Positions 22,801 through 32,248 of a DNA stretch of 64,000 nucleotides are shown piece by piece (within the stretch, counting starts at the first letter, position 1; each line of letters opens with the position of its first letter). The stretch is taken from contig JADYZG010000007.1 of assembly GCA_020853235.1 (NCBI GenBank), positions 1 to 64,000 on the forward strand, read 5' to 3'. The notes under the pieces are model-generated. The model did not search any database. It was given only the letters and a program-made list of their open reading frames with translations, and was not told the DNA's origin. Both the position numbers and the translations under genes were made by a program. This DNA is from a bacterium (GTDB lineage: Bacteria > Patescibacteriota > Dojkabacteria > GCA-002793355).

Positions 22801-23395
22801 TTACCTCTCTTCGCACCCATTACATCAATATACGGATTATTTTATGTCTATCGGGGCCAAATCGTTAGATGAGGCAACGCAGGAATTACCCTCTGATGAA
22901 ATTTATGTTGGAGCTCAGGTATCTCGAATGAAAAAGTTGAATACAAAGAACGGCGATATGATGGCATTTCTCGATATTGAAGATACAACATCTCAGGTTA
23001 GCGCAGTACTCTTCCCGAGGACATATCAGCAGTTCGCAAAATTACTTCTAGACAAGCCCGAAGCGATTAACGAGGCCTTTGTCTTTAAGGGGAGGATCGA
23101 CAAGCGTTTAGACAAGGTAAGTTTTGTTATTTCAAATTTTGAATTGGTGACACTAGACACCATAAAAACTGAAAAAATTGTTACAACAATTAAGGTAAAG
23201 TTACAAAAAAATCTTTCAAAAGCAGATCTTGATTCACTTAAAAAGTTTATTGCGACTCACCCTGGCGAAGTTAAGTTAACCTTCGAAATTCCAACAGGCA
23301 ATTCAACAAAAGTAGTTGCCTATAAGGGTGGAATTGAATACAGTTTCGATATAAAAAAGACTCTCCGAAGATTCGGTGATGTTTTTGAGGGCTAA
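19823..23395 (+). CDS. dnaE: DNA polymerase III alpha subunit
   Basis: PHP FTHLHLHSEYSMLDG; PDFDIDFQDDRRDEVIRYIEQKYG; VGPGRGSGAGSVVAY. Confidence 0.98.
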   Translation: MAEKSFTHLHLHSEYSMLDGLVKLKELGVKVKELGMKSVAVTDHGVMHGVVEFAKVAKENDLKPIFGVEAYVSKDHRSREGSIRKNEDEDKLYYHLTLLAKNFAGYKNLLKLTSIANTDGFYYKPRIDLELLKSHSEGLIALSGCYGGEVAGAFWSNRANPELGMKKALSIVDTYSSIFGEDYYIEIQRQTSDKASQEYMDPLLIDLASRVNRKLVATGDVHYMLHEDAKIQNIFWAIQEGRTIYDPKHMPMHTDQLFLKSPEQMYEMFSDIPDAPANTNEVAEKVEKYSIYFDRVQPKYPDIPEGKTAETVLRDLAYKGAHDRYGSISEDTKTRLDYELSVIHDKGYDDYFLIVADYIAWARSQGIIVGPGRGSGAGSVVAYSTRITDIDPFWWGLQFERFLNPMRPSPPDFDIDFQDDRRDEVIRYIEQKYGRDNVSAICAIGRMDTKAAIRDVSRALAIPLDQADKVAKMIPVFRGKPMPISEAMEKIPEFRTYIEADPKLTQMVDAVKRIKKIARNVSVHACGYVITPTAVSDYVPQRRAPQNTELVITQVEGAYLEDVGLMKYDFLGLRTLTVLKNAENAIYRQHGIVIDWDNLGVGDRKTYVLFQKALTDGIFQFESQGMKKYLIELVPETIQDICFMCAAYRPGPMAYIPDYIARKHRKQKIDYLHPDMEVLLKDTMGFAIYQEQVMAIAVEMAGYTIGEADLLRRAMGKKKKEILDAEKPTFIAGMGKQGYTEDLAEKVFSYLLPFADYGFNKSHSACYAIVAYRTAYLKANHPVEFIVGLMQADMGHPDKLENDLAQAVSLNIQVLSPHINQSNLEFSIEYHDDDLETRWLDNGFADELEKKKAAGEYHYVGSIRYGLRGIKGASQKALEAIIEERGKNGEFKHLDHLISRVDLDRVDKKTLLILAQAGALNDWGEQNALIALIPVVYDRYKADGKKENAEQMSMFTFGIQEKQEELIQQTALPQVDPVSIMQILKWEKDLFGIYLSSHPLHQYTDYFMSIGAKSLDEATQELPSDEIYVGAQVSRMKKLNTKNGDMMAFLDIEDTTSQVSAVLFPRTYQQFAKLLLDKPEAINEAFVFKGRIDKRLDKVSFVISNFELVTLDTIKTEKIVTTIKVKLQKNLSKADLDSLKKFIATHPGEVKLTFEIPTGNSTKVVAYKGGIEYSFDIKKTLRRFGDVFEG

Positions 23396-23509
23396 CGTTC
23401 AAAGGTTAAACCGTAAAGCTTAAGATTAAGACACCGTTTTCATTATTTTTCGTGCACTACTACCCATATTGCTAATAGTAATAAAATAAAATCAATAGTA
23501 ATATAGGGT

Positions 23510-23528
23510 TGTGGACAACTTATCCACG
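23510..23528. promoter_or_regulatory. Inverted pair of DnaA boxes upstream of dnaA
   Basis: TGTGGACAA (23510-23518; reverse complement TTGTCCACA) and TTATCCACG (23520-23528). Confidence 0.7.
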
Positions 23529-23547
23529 GTGTGGTATTAAGTGGGGT

Positions 23548-24930
23548 ATGACGATTACTAATCAAGAAATGCAAAAATTGTGGGACCTTGTCAAATTTTC
23601 GTTATCGAAGAAATTTTCGCCTGAATCGTATAAAGCTTGGATTGAGCATTCGACCAAATTAACCGATGTTGCCGAAGGTAAAGTTATTGTTTCTGTTCGT
23701 AACAATCTCGCACTTCAATGGCTCGAAAAAAATGCAAAAGAGCAATTGACCATTATCTTTAGAGATGTTCTCGGTGAAGGAAATGTATCACTTGAAGTTA
23801 ATCAGGACGCTTTTGAGGCAAAATTGCCTATAAAAGATACCATCCCAAAGATAGGCAACTTGTTATCACAGGTCGAAGAAAAAGAAGGGAAAATGAAGAA
23901 AGCGCTAAAGGATGCTGGACTCAATGAAAAATACACATTCGAGACTTTTGTTGTTGGAAATAATAACCAAATTGCTCATGCTGCTGCTCAAGCGATAACT
24001 CAACATATTGGGCAAGAGTATAACCCACTATTTGTGTATGGTAGTGTCGGGGTTGGGAAAACTCACTTAATGCACGCTATTGGGCATGCTGTTCTTGACC
24101 ATGATATGAGTAAGAAAATTTTTTACTGCTCGAGTGAGACTTTTTTAAACGAATTAGTAGAATCGATTCGTAGTAAAAAGAATGCAGAATTTAGGGAAAA
24201 ATATAGGAAACTAGACATCCTTATGATTGACGATATTCAGTTTATCTCTAAATGGGAAGCAGCGCAGGAAGAGATTTTTCATACGTTCAACGTACTTTCC
24301 GGTGCAAATAAGCAAATTATTCTTGCTTCAGACCGGCCACCAACTCAGATTCAAAATCTCGCAGATAGGCTTCGTTCTCGATTCGAAGGCGGTATGATGA
24401 TTGATATTATTCCTCCAAATTATGAAACTCGCGTTGCGATTTTAGCTAACTACAATAAAGAACATAGTCCGCCATTGTCGTTAGAATGTTTAGAAACGAT
24501 TGCGGTCTTGGTAGAAGATAATGTCCGTCAATTGATCGGTGCTTATAACAAGGTATACACTTACGCAAAGATTACAAATACCCCAATGGACCGAGAAACT
24601 GTTGAGAAGATTATTGGTGTCGACCAAGAGGCTGCACGTCGGAAAGTCAGTGTTGAAGATATTTTGGAAAATGTGGCGGATGCTTTTGGTGTCACAATAG
24701 GACAAATGAAATCTGCCACCAGAACCGCTGAAGTCGCCATGCCTCGCCAAATCGCAATGTACTTGATTCGTGATATACTGAATTATCCGTTAGAAAGAGT
24801 TGCTCGTTCTTTAAAGAGGAACGATCATACGACAGTAATTCATGCTGTTGAAAAGGTCAATAAACTAATGACAAATGACCATCTTCTTCGCACGCAAATT
24901 GTCGGGATAAAAAACAGTATACTCAAATAG
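23548..24930 (+). CDS. dnaA: Chromosomal replication initiator DnaA
   Basis: AAA+ YGSVGVGKTHLMHAIGH, LMIDDIQF, C-terminal LKRNDHTTVIHAVEKV. ATG 23548 preferred; track start 23509 is a TTG overlapping the DnaA boxes. Confidence 0.97.
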   Translation: MTITNQEMQKLWDLVKFSLSKKFSPESYKAWIEHSTKLTDVAEGKVIVSVRNNLALQWLEKNAKEQLTIIFRDVLGEGNVSLEVNQDAFEAKLPIKDTIPKIGNLLSQVEEKEGKMKKALKDAGLNEKYTFETFVVGNNNQIAHAAAQAITQHIGQEYNPLFVYGSVGVGKTHLMHAIGHAVLDHDMSKKIFYCSSETFLNELVESIRSKKNAEFREKYRKLDILMIDDIQFISKWEAAQEEIFHTFNVLSGANKQIILASDRPPTQIQNLADRLRSRFEGGMMIDIIPPNYETRVAILANYNKEHSPPLSLECLETIAVLVEDNVRQLIGAYNKVYTYAKITNTPMDRETVEKIIGVDQEAARRKVSVEDILENVADAFGVTIGQMKSATRTAEVAMPRQIAMYLIRDILNYPLERVARSLKRNDHTTVIHAVEKVNKLMTNDHLLRTQIVGIKNSILK

Positions 24931-26772
24931 ATGAAGAAAACTGCCTTCACAAAAATTTTTTTCTTAGTTTTTGCTCTTCTTGGCTCATTTGTGTTAGTAA
25001 TGCTTGGTCAGTCGAGCGTTTCTGCTGCCTATCTTTTAAGCAAAAAAATATCGACAACCGTAGAGGTTCGTTCATCAGATGAAGTTAAGGTTACACAAGT
25101 ACATCGTTTATCATGGAATAAGCCGGGGTTTGTTTTCCCTGCTTCAAAAAACTATCTGTATGTTTATATATTTCCTGCGTATACAACGCAAGTACCCGAA
25201 TTGGAACAAAAAGTAAGTAACATTAAAGTTACTGGGAGATATTCACCAACAAGAGGGCTAACTTTTACACAGAAAGTCGAGGATGGTGCATTGCAAATCA
25301 AAGTTCCCTATTATGACACCTTAAGTTCTAATAATGATCTTGAATTTACCGTTACTTATACGACTTCTTTGTTTACGATCAAGCAAGGTGGTATTTTCGA
25401 AATTGCATATCCTGGCTTAGGTTCTGATTTTAAATCAAGTACGATACACGAGAAAGAAGGATATACTGATACAACGTCTTATGAAATAAAATTTATAATT
25501 CCATCGAACCTTGGACAATTATCTTTTACTTACCCAAACCCAAAAACTGAGAGTACTGCAACAAAAGGGAGTACGCTTGTTTATTCCGCAGATGAGCTTG
25601 TTGGCAAGTCGATAAGGATAGCACTCGGAAAGGAACGGCTTGTTAAGTTCGCTTTAACAGGCAAAACGTACGCTACTAACGAGAATACTCCCAATTTCGT
25701 TAAGGGATTGCTTGTAAACTATATTGACGTAGCACTTCCAAACGAACAAATTGGCACCGAATCTGGGCATCAAAGGATTTACTATTCGAGGATTGAACCA
25801 TTCCCAATTTCTTTGTCGACAGATAGCGATGGCAATTTGATAGCAAGAATCCCTATATCAGCAACAGATGAGGGAGAAATCATTATTGAGGGTTATGCAT
25901 CACTCAAAAATATTCCGTTGGACGAAATTAGTCAAAATGCTCTAATTTCGGATATTCCTAAATCAATGGCGCAATATCTTTCCCAAGAAGATAGGTATTG
26001 GCAAGTGAACTCTGCAGAGATACAAAGTATTTCTACCAAAACAGGTGAAGATACCGACAGAATTTATGAAAATATTCGTAAAACGTTGAAGTATGTTTCA
26101 CAAAACCTTGTTTATAATATCGACGTTAATGAACCAACATTACGTCGATTGGGAGCATTAGAGGCAATTAGAACAAAAACAGGTGTTTGTATGGAATACT
26201 CTGATCTGACACTAAGCATTTTAAGAGCTAAGGGGATTCCGACTCGTGCAGTTTTTGGTGATGGAGTTGGCGCAAGAGTGGATAGGACGCTTACGGGAAT
26301 TGGGCACCAATGGGTCGGTGTGTGGTTCCCAAATCAAGGTTGGGTGCCTGTTGACCCTACATGGAGTGATAGCGGTCGTGAGTATATTGGTCACGATTTT
26401 GACCATTTTGTTTGGTATGTTGCTTCGAAATCAGTTGATAATCCTAGTGGCTTTAATTGTCTTTCATGGGATTCGTCTTCACCTTGTCGTGAAGCTCTAC
26501 GTATAGAAACACATTCAGTTGAAAAGATTCCACCCGAGAATCTTTTCACAATCGCAGAGTTAAAGCAAAGAGTTACAGGGAGTGCAAACGATGAAAAGAG
26601 TTTCGTAGTAAAACTTTCGCAGTACTCAAGGAACTATTTTGGTGGATCTTCTTTAGGTAGAGCATTATTGAGTAAACAAGTGATGCTGTTTTTCTTTGCA
26701 ATAGTTCTTTATGGTTTCCTGTTGTTGGTTATCCGATTTGTAATGAAAATTCTGAGAAAAAAAGAAAAGTAA
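24931..26772 (+). CDS. Secreted/membrane transglutaminase-like protein
   Basis: Signal-like N-terminus; TGVCMEYSDLTLSILRAKGIPTRAVFG, HQWVGVWFPNQGWVPVDPTW (Cys/His/Asp pattern); C-terminal TM. Confidence 0.85.
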   Translation: MKKTAFTKIFFLVFALLGSFVLVMLGQSSVSAAYLLSKKISTTVEVRSSDEVKVTQVHRLSWNKPGFVFPASKNYLYVYIFPAYTTQVPELEQKVSNIKVTGRYSPTRGLTFTQKVEDGALQIKVPYYDTLSSNNDLEFTVTYTTSLFTIKQGGIFEIAYPGLGSDFKSSTIHEKEGYTDTTSYEIKFIIPSNLGQLSFTYPNPKTESTATKGSTLVYSADELVGKSIRIALGKERLVKFALTGKTYATNENTPNFVKGLLVNYIDVALPNEQIGTESGHQRIYYSRIEPFPISLSTDSDGNLIARIPISATDEGEIIIEGYASLKNIPLDEISQNALISDIPKSMAQYLSQEDRYWQVNSAEIQSISTKTGEDTDRIYENIRKTLKYVSQNLVYNIDVNEPTLRRLGALEAIRTKTGVCMEYSDLTLSILRAKGIPTRAVFGDGVGARVDRTLTGIGHQWVGVWFPNQGWVPVDPTWSDSGREYIGHDFDHFVWYVASKSVDNPSGFNCLSWDSSSPCREALRIETHSVEKIPPENLFTIAELKQRVTGSANDEKSFVVKLSQYSRNYFGGSSLGRALLSKQVMLFFFAIVLYGFLLLVIRFVMKILRKKEK

Positions 26773-28260
26773 TCAGGCATTTTTATTAATAAACTCCTTT
26801 GCTAGGTGGAGTAACTGCGTTTTGTCGTTTAAGTTGGGATCTTCTATTACTTGCTCAAGGAGATAGTTGAGTGCCTGCCCGATGATTGGATTTGGTTGTA
26901 AGGAAAATTCAATCATAACATCGTTTCCATTTATCGCAAGATCAGAGATTTTTAGTGCGTTGTCTTCTTCTAATACTTTTGAAATCCGTGCTTGCAGAGC
27001 GACAATTTCTTCTGGTGCCCACATACTGACTGGCTCACTAGTTGCGTCAGCAATGCGAAGTGCAAAAAGGTTTTCGATATTTTCGAGTCCAACTCGACGA
27101 ATAAATCGACGAACGGCTCCGTCTGACCAAAATTTGAGTTCTTTCCCTTCTTCTTCTATCTGTTGTGTTGGCTTTCCCGCTTCTTTTAGTTCAGCTTCAT
27201 TGTAGGGGTAATAGAACATATGCCAGCGAACTAAGTTCGAAACTTCTTTAATTTCTGCATTTGAGAATTTAAGTCGTCGCATGATTGTCTCCGTCATGTC
27301 TGCACCTTTTTGATCGTGACCATAGAAATGTCCGTCGTTTGTTGATGTTTTCGGTTTCGCAATATCGTGGAACAATGCAGCAAGTTTCACGTTGTCGGGA
27401 GCTAAATCAACAGTTCTTAACGAATGATCATAGACATCAAATGCGTGTCCAATACCTTGTTCTACACCAATTCCTTCAATAAGCTCGGGTAGAAAGAGCT
27501 GCAATAACCCCGAATCCTTCAGAAGGTTAAGACCAATCGAAGGTTTTGGCGACTTTAAGAGTAATTTCATAAACTCATCACGCACTCGTTCAACCGAAAC
27601 TAGAGATGAAACGTTTAAACATTTCTTAATTGCTTCAAATGTTTGCTGTTCAATGGAAAACCCAAGTTGACTCGCAAACCTGCATGCTCGGTAAGGGCGA
27701 AGTCCATCTTCGGTAAACCGTGTCACGGGGTTGCCAACTGTCCGAATAACTTTGTTTGCTAAATCATTTTGGCCGTTGTAGTAATCTAATAATGTAAATT
27801 CATAATGGTGCCTGTGTGTCATTGCGTATTCTGTATCGACCATGGAATGTTCAAGATAAGCGATTCCTTTTTCCGCAAAATCAATAGCTAAAGCGTTTAT
27901 TGTAAAATCTCTTCGTTGTAAATCTTCTTCAAGGTTTCGAACAAAATTGACCTTTGATGGCCAACGTCCTTGTAAATAATCCTCTTCGTTTCGTAATGTC
28001 GTTACTTCGACTTGAAAGTTTTCTCCGTGCGAGTCTTGTTGCACTGCAATAACAGTTCCAAATTGTGCGCCAACAGCAATCGATTTTGGAAAAAGGGCTA
28101 TCAACTGCTCGGGAAGCGCGTCTGTCGCAATGTCATAGTCGTGTGGTTCGATGCCTAGGAGCGTATCACGAATCGCCCCTGCTACTAGATATGCTTTAAA
28201 TCCTTCTTTAGCAAGAATTCTTGCAACGGAAACAACATAATGAGGTATTTCTATCTGCAT
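26773..28260 (-). CDS. CCA tRNA nucleotidyltransferase with HD domain
   Basis: YLVAGAIRDTLLGIEPHDYDIATDA; LRPYRACRFASQLGF; LFHDIAKPKT. Confidence 0.93.
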   Translation of the reverse strand: MQIEIPHYVVSVARILAKEGFKAYLVAGAIRDTLLGIEPHDYDIATDALPEQLIALFPKSIAVGAQFGTVIAVQQDSHGENFQVEVTTLRNEEDYLQGRWPSKVNFVRNLEEDLQRRDFTINALAIDFAEKGIAYLEHSMVDTEYAMTHRHHYEFTLLDYYNGQNDLANKVIRTVGNPVTRFTEDGLRPYRACRFASQLGFSIEQQTFEAIKKCLNVSSLVSVERVRDEFMKLLLKSPKPSIGLNLLKDSGLLQLFLPELIEGIGVEQGIGHAFDVYDHSLRTVDLAPDNVKLAALFHDIAKPKTSTNDGHFYGHDQKGADMTETIMRRLKFSNAEIKEVSNLVRWHMFYYPYNEAELKEAGKPTQQIEEEGKELKFWSDGAVRRFIRRVGLENIENLFALRIADATSEPVSMWAPEEIVALQARISKVLEEDNALKISDLAINGNDVMIEFSLQPNPIIGQALNYLLEQVIEDPNLNDKTQLLHLAKEFINKNA

Positions 28261-28278
28261 CAGTGAGTATAGCAGGCT

Positions 28279-28398
28279 CTATATAAAGAGGCGAGAGATG
28301 TCGACGCCAAAAAGGGCACTAATGACGAAAACTATCGCAGCAAGTAGGAGTAACCCGAGTGAAATAAATGTGGCTGTTTTTTGATATTCTGGTTTCAT
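28279..28398 (-). CDS. 39-aa single-TM microprotein, not in the ORF track
   Basis: MKPEYQKTATFISLGLLLLAAIVFVISALFGVDISRLFI*; possible TATCCT -10 six nt upstream. Confidence 0.5.
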   Translation of the reverse strand: MKPEYQKTATFISLGLLLLAAIVFVISALFGVDISRLFI

Positions 28399-28499
28399 TG
28401 GTATAGGATAAATGTTTAAAGCTAATGTGTAAAGCCTCCTCTCAAAATAAAATTTCTATTTAGTCTGTAAACTTTAACTAACTGTGCTATAATTCCACC

Positions 28500-28760
28500 A
28501 TGCCAAATTTGAAAAACGCAAAGAAAGCAGTCCGCAAAGCAGACGCACGAACAACTAAAAATAGACAAGTTAAAGATCGAATTGCTCGATGGTTGAAAAA
28601 AACCAACTTGACTATTGCAGCAAAAAACAAAGAAGAGTCAGTCAAATCTTTTACAATGTTGACTAAACTTCTTGATAAAGCAGTTAAAGAAAACGTGATT
28701 GAAGCAAACAAGGCCTCACGACAAAAATCTCGTGTACAAACAAAAATCAATGCTCTATAA
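28500..28760 (+). CDS. rpsT: 30S ribosomal protein S20
   Basis: MPNLKNAKKAVRKADARTTKNRQVKDRI...LLDKAVKENVIEANKASRQKSRVQ. Confidence 0.93.
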   Translation: MPNLKNAKKAVRKADARTTKNRQVKDRIARWLKKTNLTIAAKNKEESVKSFTMLTKLLDKAVKENVIEANKASRQKSRVQTKINAL

Positions 28761-28766
28761 TAGGGC

Positions 28767-30983
28767 ATGAGAGGAAGAAGAAGAGTCGCGGTAAAGGTTC
28801 TTGGTATTGGTATATTCGTTATCCTTTTGACTTTAGTATACTTTCAGAGAGACTCCATTTCAAAAATTAGCAGGCAGAGTAATTTTTTTGCTCAAAAAGA
28901 AGCCGCTCCAGTACTTGAAAAATCGAATGAACCACCAGTGGTCGTTTTTGATTCGACAACACAAGAAAGAAAGGCTTCGGGGCAAGTACTCGGATTGGGA
29001 AATATGTTCTGGAAAAGTGATTACTACGATTTGGATTGCATGTATAAAACTGCGGTAAATGGTTGTCGCAGGAATGCCGGAGGCAAAACAATTCTTATGA
29101 TAAATCTTCTTTTTACCAAGCAGCAACAGGGGTTACAGTTTTTTGACGGCACTTCAACGACAGTGAATCTAAAGGCAGAGAAATTTACAGGTGATTACAA
29201 TAAAAAAGGGAAACCGATTTATGAAGAAGTTGGATCAGAGGTGTATCGATATTGTACTGGTGAGAAGTATGAATCGTTGGCAATGATTAGTTTTGGTCCG
29301 ATTTCTTGGCCAACAACAATTATGGATCAAGAAATTAGTACCTATCGTGTTGTTGGTGAGAAAGGTGAGGAAGCACAATATGCGGTAATAGACCCGACAA
29401 ACAAGTTATTCCAAGATTTTAAACCTAGCGATATCATAAGATTTTGTAATGACAGCGATAAGGATGCAGCGTATGCTTTAAGAACAATTGATACCTATAA
29501 CTCGAAAACTCCAGGATATAATGCTGGTGATCAGATGGGGTACGGTATTCTTGCATTGTGTAAACTAGCCGGTGTTAGTGGTGAAGCAAGAGATAAGATG
29601 ATTAAAGAACTTTGGGAATCAGAAGATCAGAATGTATCAACGGTCACTGCGATGGTTGGTGTCGAAAACAATCTGGGTGTAGTCAAGAAAAAATTTCACG
29701 ATGAGATGCAAATAGAGGGTTTATTGAATGGAGTTGCCCCAACAGGAAAAGACTACATTAATATGTTTGCGTGGCAGACGAGAGGTGCAAAATTGGCTCG
29801 TTATATAAATACAACTGCTGCATCAAAATTGGTTAGTAACTTGTTCTTGCCTCCTGCTTTAACTATTGACCAGCCAGCTGAAAAAGAAAACCGTGATTTT
29901 CCTGATGAGTTGTCAAGAAGCTCGACGATTATTAACGGTACCGATAAAACGTTTTTGATGCAGTTTGAGAGTTCTAAGCCAACAATAGTTGGTGCATTGT
30001 CGGGAGGTGTTTATTATATGAGTGAAAAAGTATTAAATGGTGACAATTTGGCGATATTGTCATGGGATCCTACGAAACACGATGCAAAAACATTTTTTTG
30101 TAATATAGAAGGTAATTTAAAGAGATGCCCTGTCGTAAGGGCAATTGGTGGTTGTTCAAGTGCTGGATTTGCCCAAACTGATGTGCGTTTAAGACAATTA
30201 TCTCTATCTGCCGTGAACGATACGCAGCACTGGGCAACAACAACCGAAGACGATGGTGTTGCGAGAACGACCACAAGGACTGAGCATATACTTCAAGAAA
30301 AATTGCAACCGCCAGATGTTTTAATTGAACGGGCAACCGCTGACGAAATTATTGTTTCGACTGGTCGAGGAGCGGCCGCGTGTTTACCTCAGGTAAAGAA
30401 ACGAGTGGACGAACAATCATCAAAACTGTCGGAAAAAGAAATGGAGCTCTTGGCAAAACGGATGGAGAAGCCAACCTATAAAGATCAAGCAATTCTCGTC
30501 TCACCAGTAAGAACGCAATATAGAGCTTGGGCGTTATATGATGTGAACACAAAAGTTGTAAATGATTGTAAGGCTCAGTCCAATGCGTGGAAGCGACTAG
30601 GATATAAGGTTACTGGTAACTGTAAGGTTGATGTGGATTATAAAGGTGATGAGGATAACAACGGTTGGAATGCAAAAGTAGTAAAAAAATGGGACGAAAA
30701 TGGAGAGGACTATATTGTTAAACCAGCATTAATTAGCTTTAATATTGCATCATATTATCGTGGCCTTGAAGCAATGGCGCCAAACGACTTACGGTTGATT
30801 AATTTTAAAGAAGACTTACGCACTCAGTTGGCCTCGCATGAAATTTACGAGTACCCAGAAATTAAAGTTGATTGTAAAACCGATAATAATGGCGTCTTTA
30901 TATATTGGATCTGCACTGAATCTGATAATAGATTGCTTCCTAAATGTAGCGATGGTGTCGTTTCAGCGCCAACTTCTGATTAG
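28767..30983 (+). CDS. Uncharacterised Cys-rich exported protein (738 aa)
   Basis: N-terminal TM/signal anchor (VLGIGIFVILLTLVYF), many cysteines, no recognised catalytic motif. Confidence 0.75.
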   Translation: MRGRRRVAVKVLGIGIFVILLTLVYFQRDSISKISRQSNFFAQKEAAPVLEKSNEPPVVVFDSTTQERKASGQVLGLGNMFWKSDYYDLDCMYKTAVNGCRRNAGGKTILMINLLFTKQQQGLQFFDGTSTTVNLKAEKFTGDYNKKGKPIYEEVGSEVYRYCTGEKYESLAMISFGPISWPTTIMDQEISTYRVVGEKGEEAQYAVIDPTNKLFQDFKPSDIIRFCNDSDKDAAYALRTIDTYNSKTPGYNAGDQMGYGILALCKLAGVSGEARDKMIKELWESEDQNVSTVTAMVGVENNLGVVKKKFHDEMQIEGLLNGVAPTGKDYINMFAWQTRGAKLARYINTTAASKLVSNLFLPPALTIDQPAEKENRDFPDELSRSSTIINGTDKTFLMQFESSKPTIVGALSGGVYYMSEKVLNGDNLAILSWDPTKHDAKTFFCNIEGNLKRCPVVRAIGGCSSAGFAQTDVRLRQLSLSAVNDTQHWATTTEDDGVARTTTRTEHILQEKLQPPDVLIERATADEIIVSTGRGAAACLPQVKKRVDEQSSKLSEKEMELLAKRMEKPTYKDQAILVSPVRTQYRAWALYDVNTKVVNDCKAQSNAWKRLGYKVTGNCKVDVDYKGDEDNNGWNAKVVKKWDENGEDYIVKPALISFNIASYYRGLEAMAPNDLRLINFKEDLRTQLASHEIYEYPEIKVDCKTDNNGVFIYWICTESDNRLLPKCSDGVVSAPTSD

Positions 30984-30988
30984 TCATA

Positions 30989-32248
30989 TTAATACACCAG
31001 GTAGTGGTCAACACCACCGAGAATTATGAGCATAGCAAGAAGGGATAGTTTTTGCCAATTTTCAAATCCAAGTAGTAGTCGAGAGATATTGTTCTGAATC
31101 AGGTACAAAACGGCAATTGTCGCTGGAATTCCTAACTCAACAATGCTCAAAATCGCTACATTATGTGGTGGCTCAGCTAAAATTTGGTTTCCCCAGATGA
31201 TGCTCGTCTTTATTGTCGAAGCATGGGCGAGTAATGTTGGAATTGAGAGCGTGAAACCAGTACCTGTTAGCAAAAGCACTGGAAATTGTTGTAGTAACTC
31301 AAGGTACAAGAGGTGAATAGTAAATCGAGATTCAATAAATGTCGCGGTGATTCCTAGTTTTGGTATGTAATGAAAGAAGAATATCAACATCGCGTTTGTT
31401 ACGAGGAAGATTGGGATAAAGTATTTTTCGTGTATATATATTTTATTTCGAGTCGAGTAAATAAAGAGTAGGGCGATCAAGGCTAAAATACCTGCTTTAG
31501 AGAGAGTTGTCAGGATCAATAGCGTACTGAGTATCAGAAAAATAATTTTCTGAATTTCGGGTATTTTTAAAGACAACACGATTAGGTCGAAGAAGATAAG
31601 AATTGCGGCAAGTATGTTTGGGTGTGGTGTCGTTCCATAAACTCTAGAATATTCCCAGATTCCAAAGGAGGAGTTACTGGTAAATTCGATTGGTTGCCCA
31701 GTCCAAGAGAGTAGTGTAGGAAATAATGGTCCTCCCAAAAAATACTGTGTGATTCCTAAAAGAAATTGTAGAGCTACAGCTCCACTAATAGTTCGAAAAA
31801 TTAGCGAAGAATTGCTTTGCATATGAGCAAAAATTTCTTTTGTTGCGATATAAAATGTGACCACTGAAAAGAAAAACTCAACGAGATGAAAATAAGCGGA
31901 AAGGTACAAAAATAATTGATCGTTGGTTGGTAAAAGTTGGACAGAAAAAAGTGGTAAAAGTAACATTACTAAGAATAAAATGACCTTTTTTGCAGAAATA
32001 TTGAGTCGTGTTTTTTGTAAATAAAAAACGACAATAGTAATACTCAAAATTAAGTGAAGAGATACTCTGATATGAAGATAATTAATATATTTCCCGAAAA
32101 TATATGCGTGTGAATTTGCAAGTATCTCTCCGGAATAAATTGGTAAGAAAAACAACCACAAAAGCGAAATAACAAAGAGTCTGTTGGAAATAAAGAAGTT
32201 TTTAAGTTGCTGGAGTTTCTTTCGCATTGCCAGGATAAATGATGACAC
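30989..32248 (-). CDS. O-antigen ligase/polymerase-like polytopic membrane protein
   Basis: Many TM helices; SRVYGTTPHPNILAAILIF, HNVAILSIVELGIPATIAVL. Confidence 0.7.
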   Translation of the reverse strand: MSSFILAMRKKLQQLKNFFISNRLFVISLLWLFFLPIYSGEILANSHAYIFGKYINYLHIRVSLHLILSITIVVFYLQKTRLNISAKKVILFLVMLLLPLFSVQLLPTNDQLFLYLSAYFHLVEFFFSVVTFYIATKEIFAHMQSNSSLIFRTISGAVALQFLLGITQYFLGGPLFPTLLSWTGQPIEFTSNSSFGIWEYSRVYGTTPHPNILAAILIFFDLIVLSLKIPEIQKIIFLILSTLLILTTLSKAGILALIALLFIYSTRNKIYIHEKYFIPIFLVTNAMLIFFFHYIPKLGITATFIESRFTIHLLYLELLQQFPVLLLTGTGFTLSIPTLLAHASTIKTSIIWGNQILAEPPHNVAILSIVELGIPATIAVLYLIQNNISRLLLGFENWQKLSLLAMLIILGGVDHYLVY

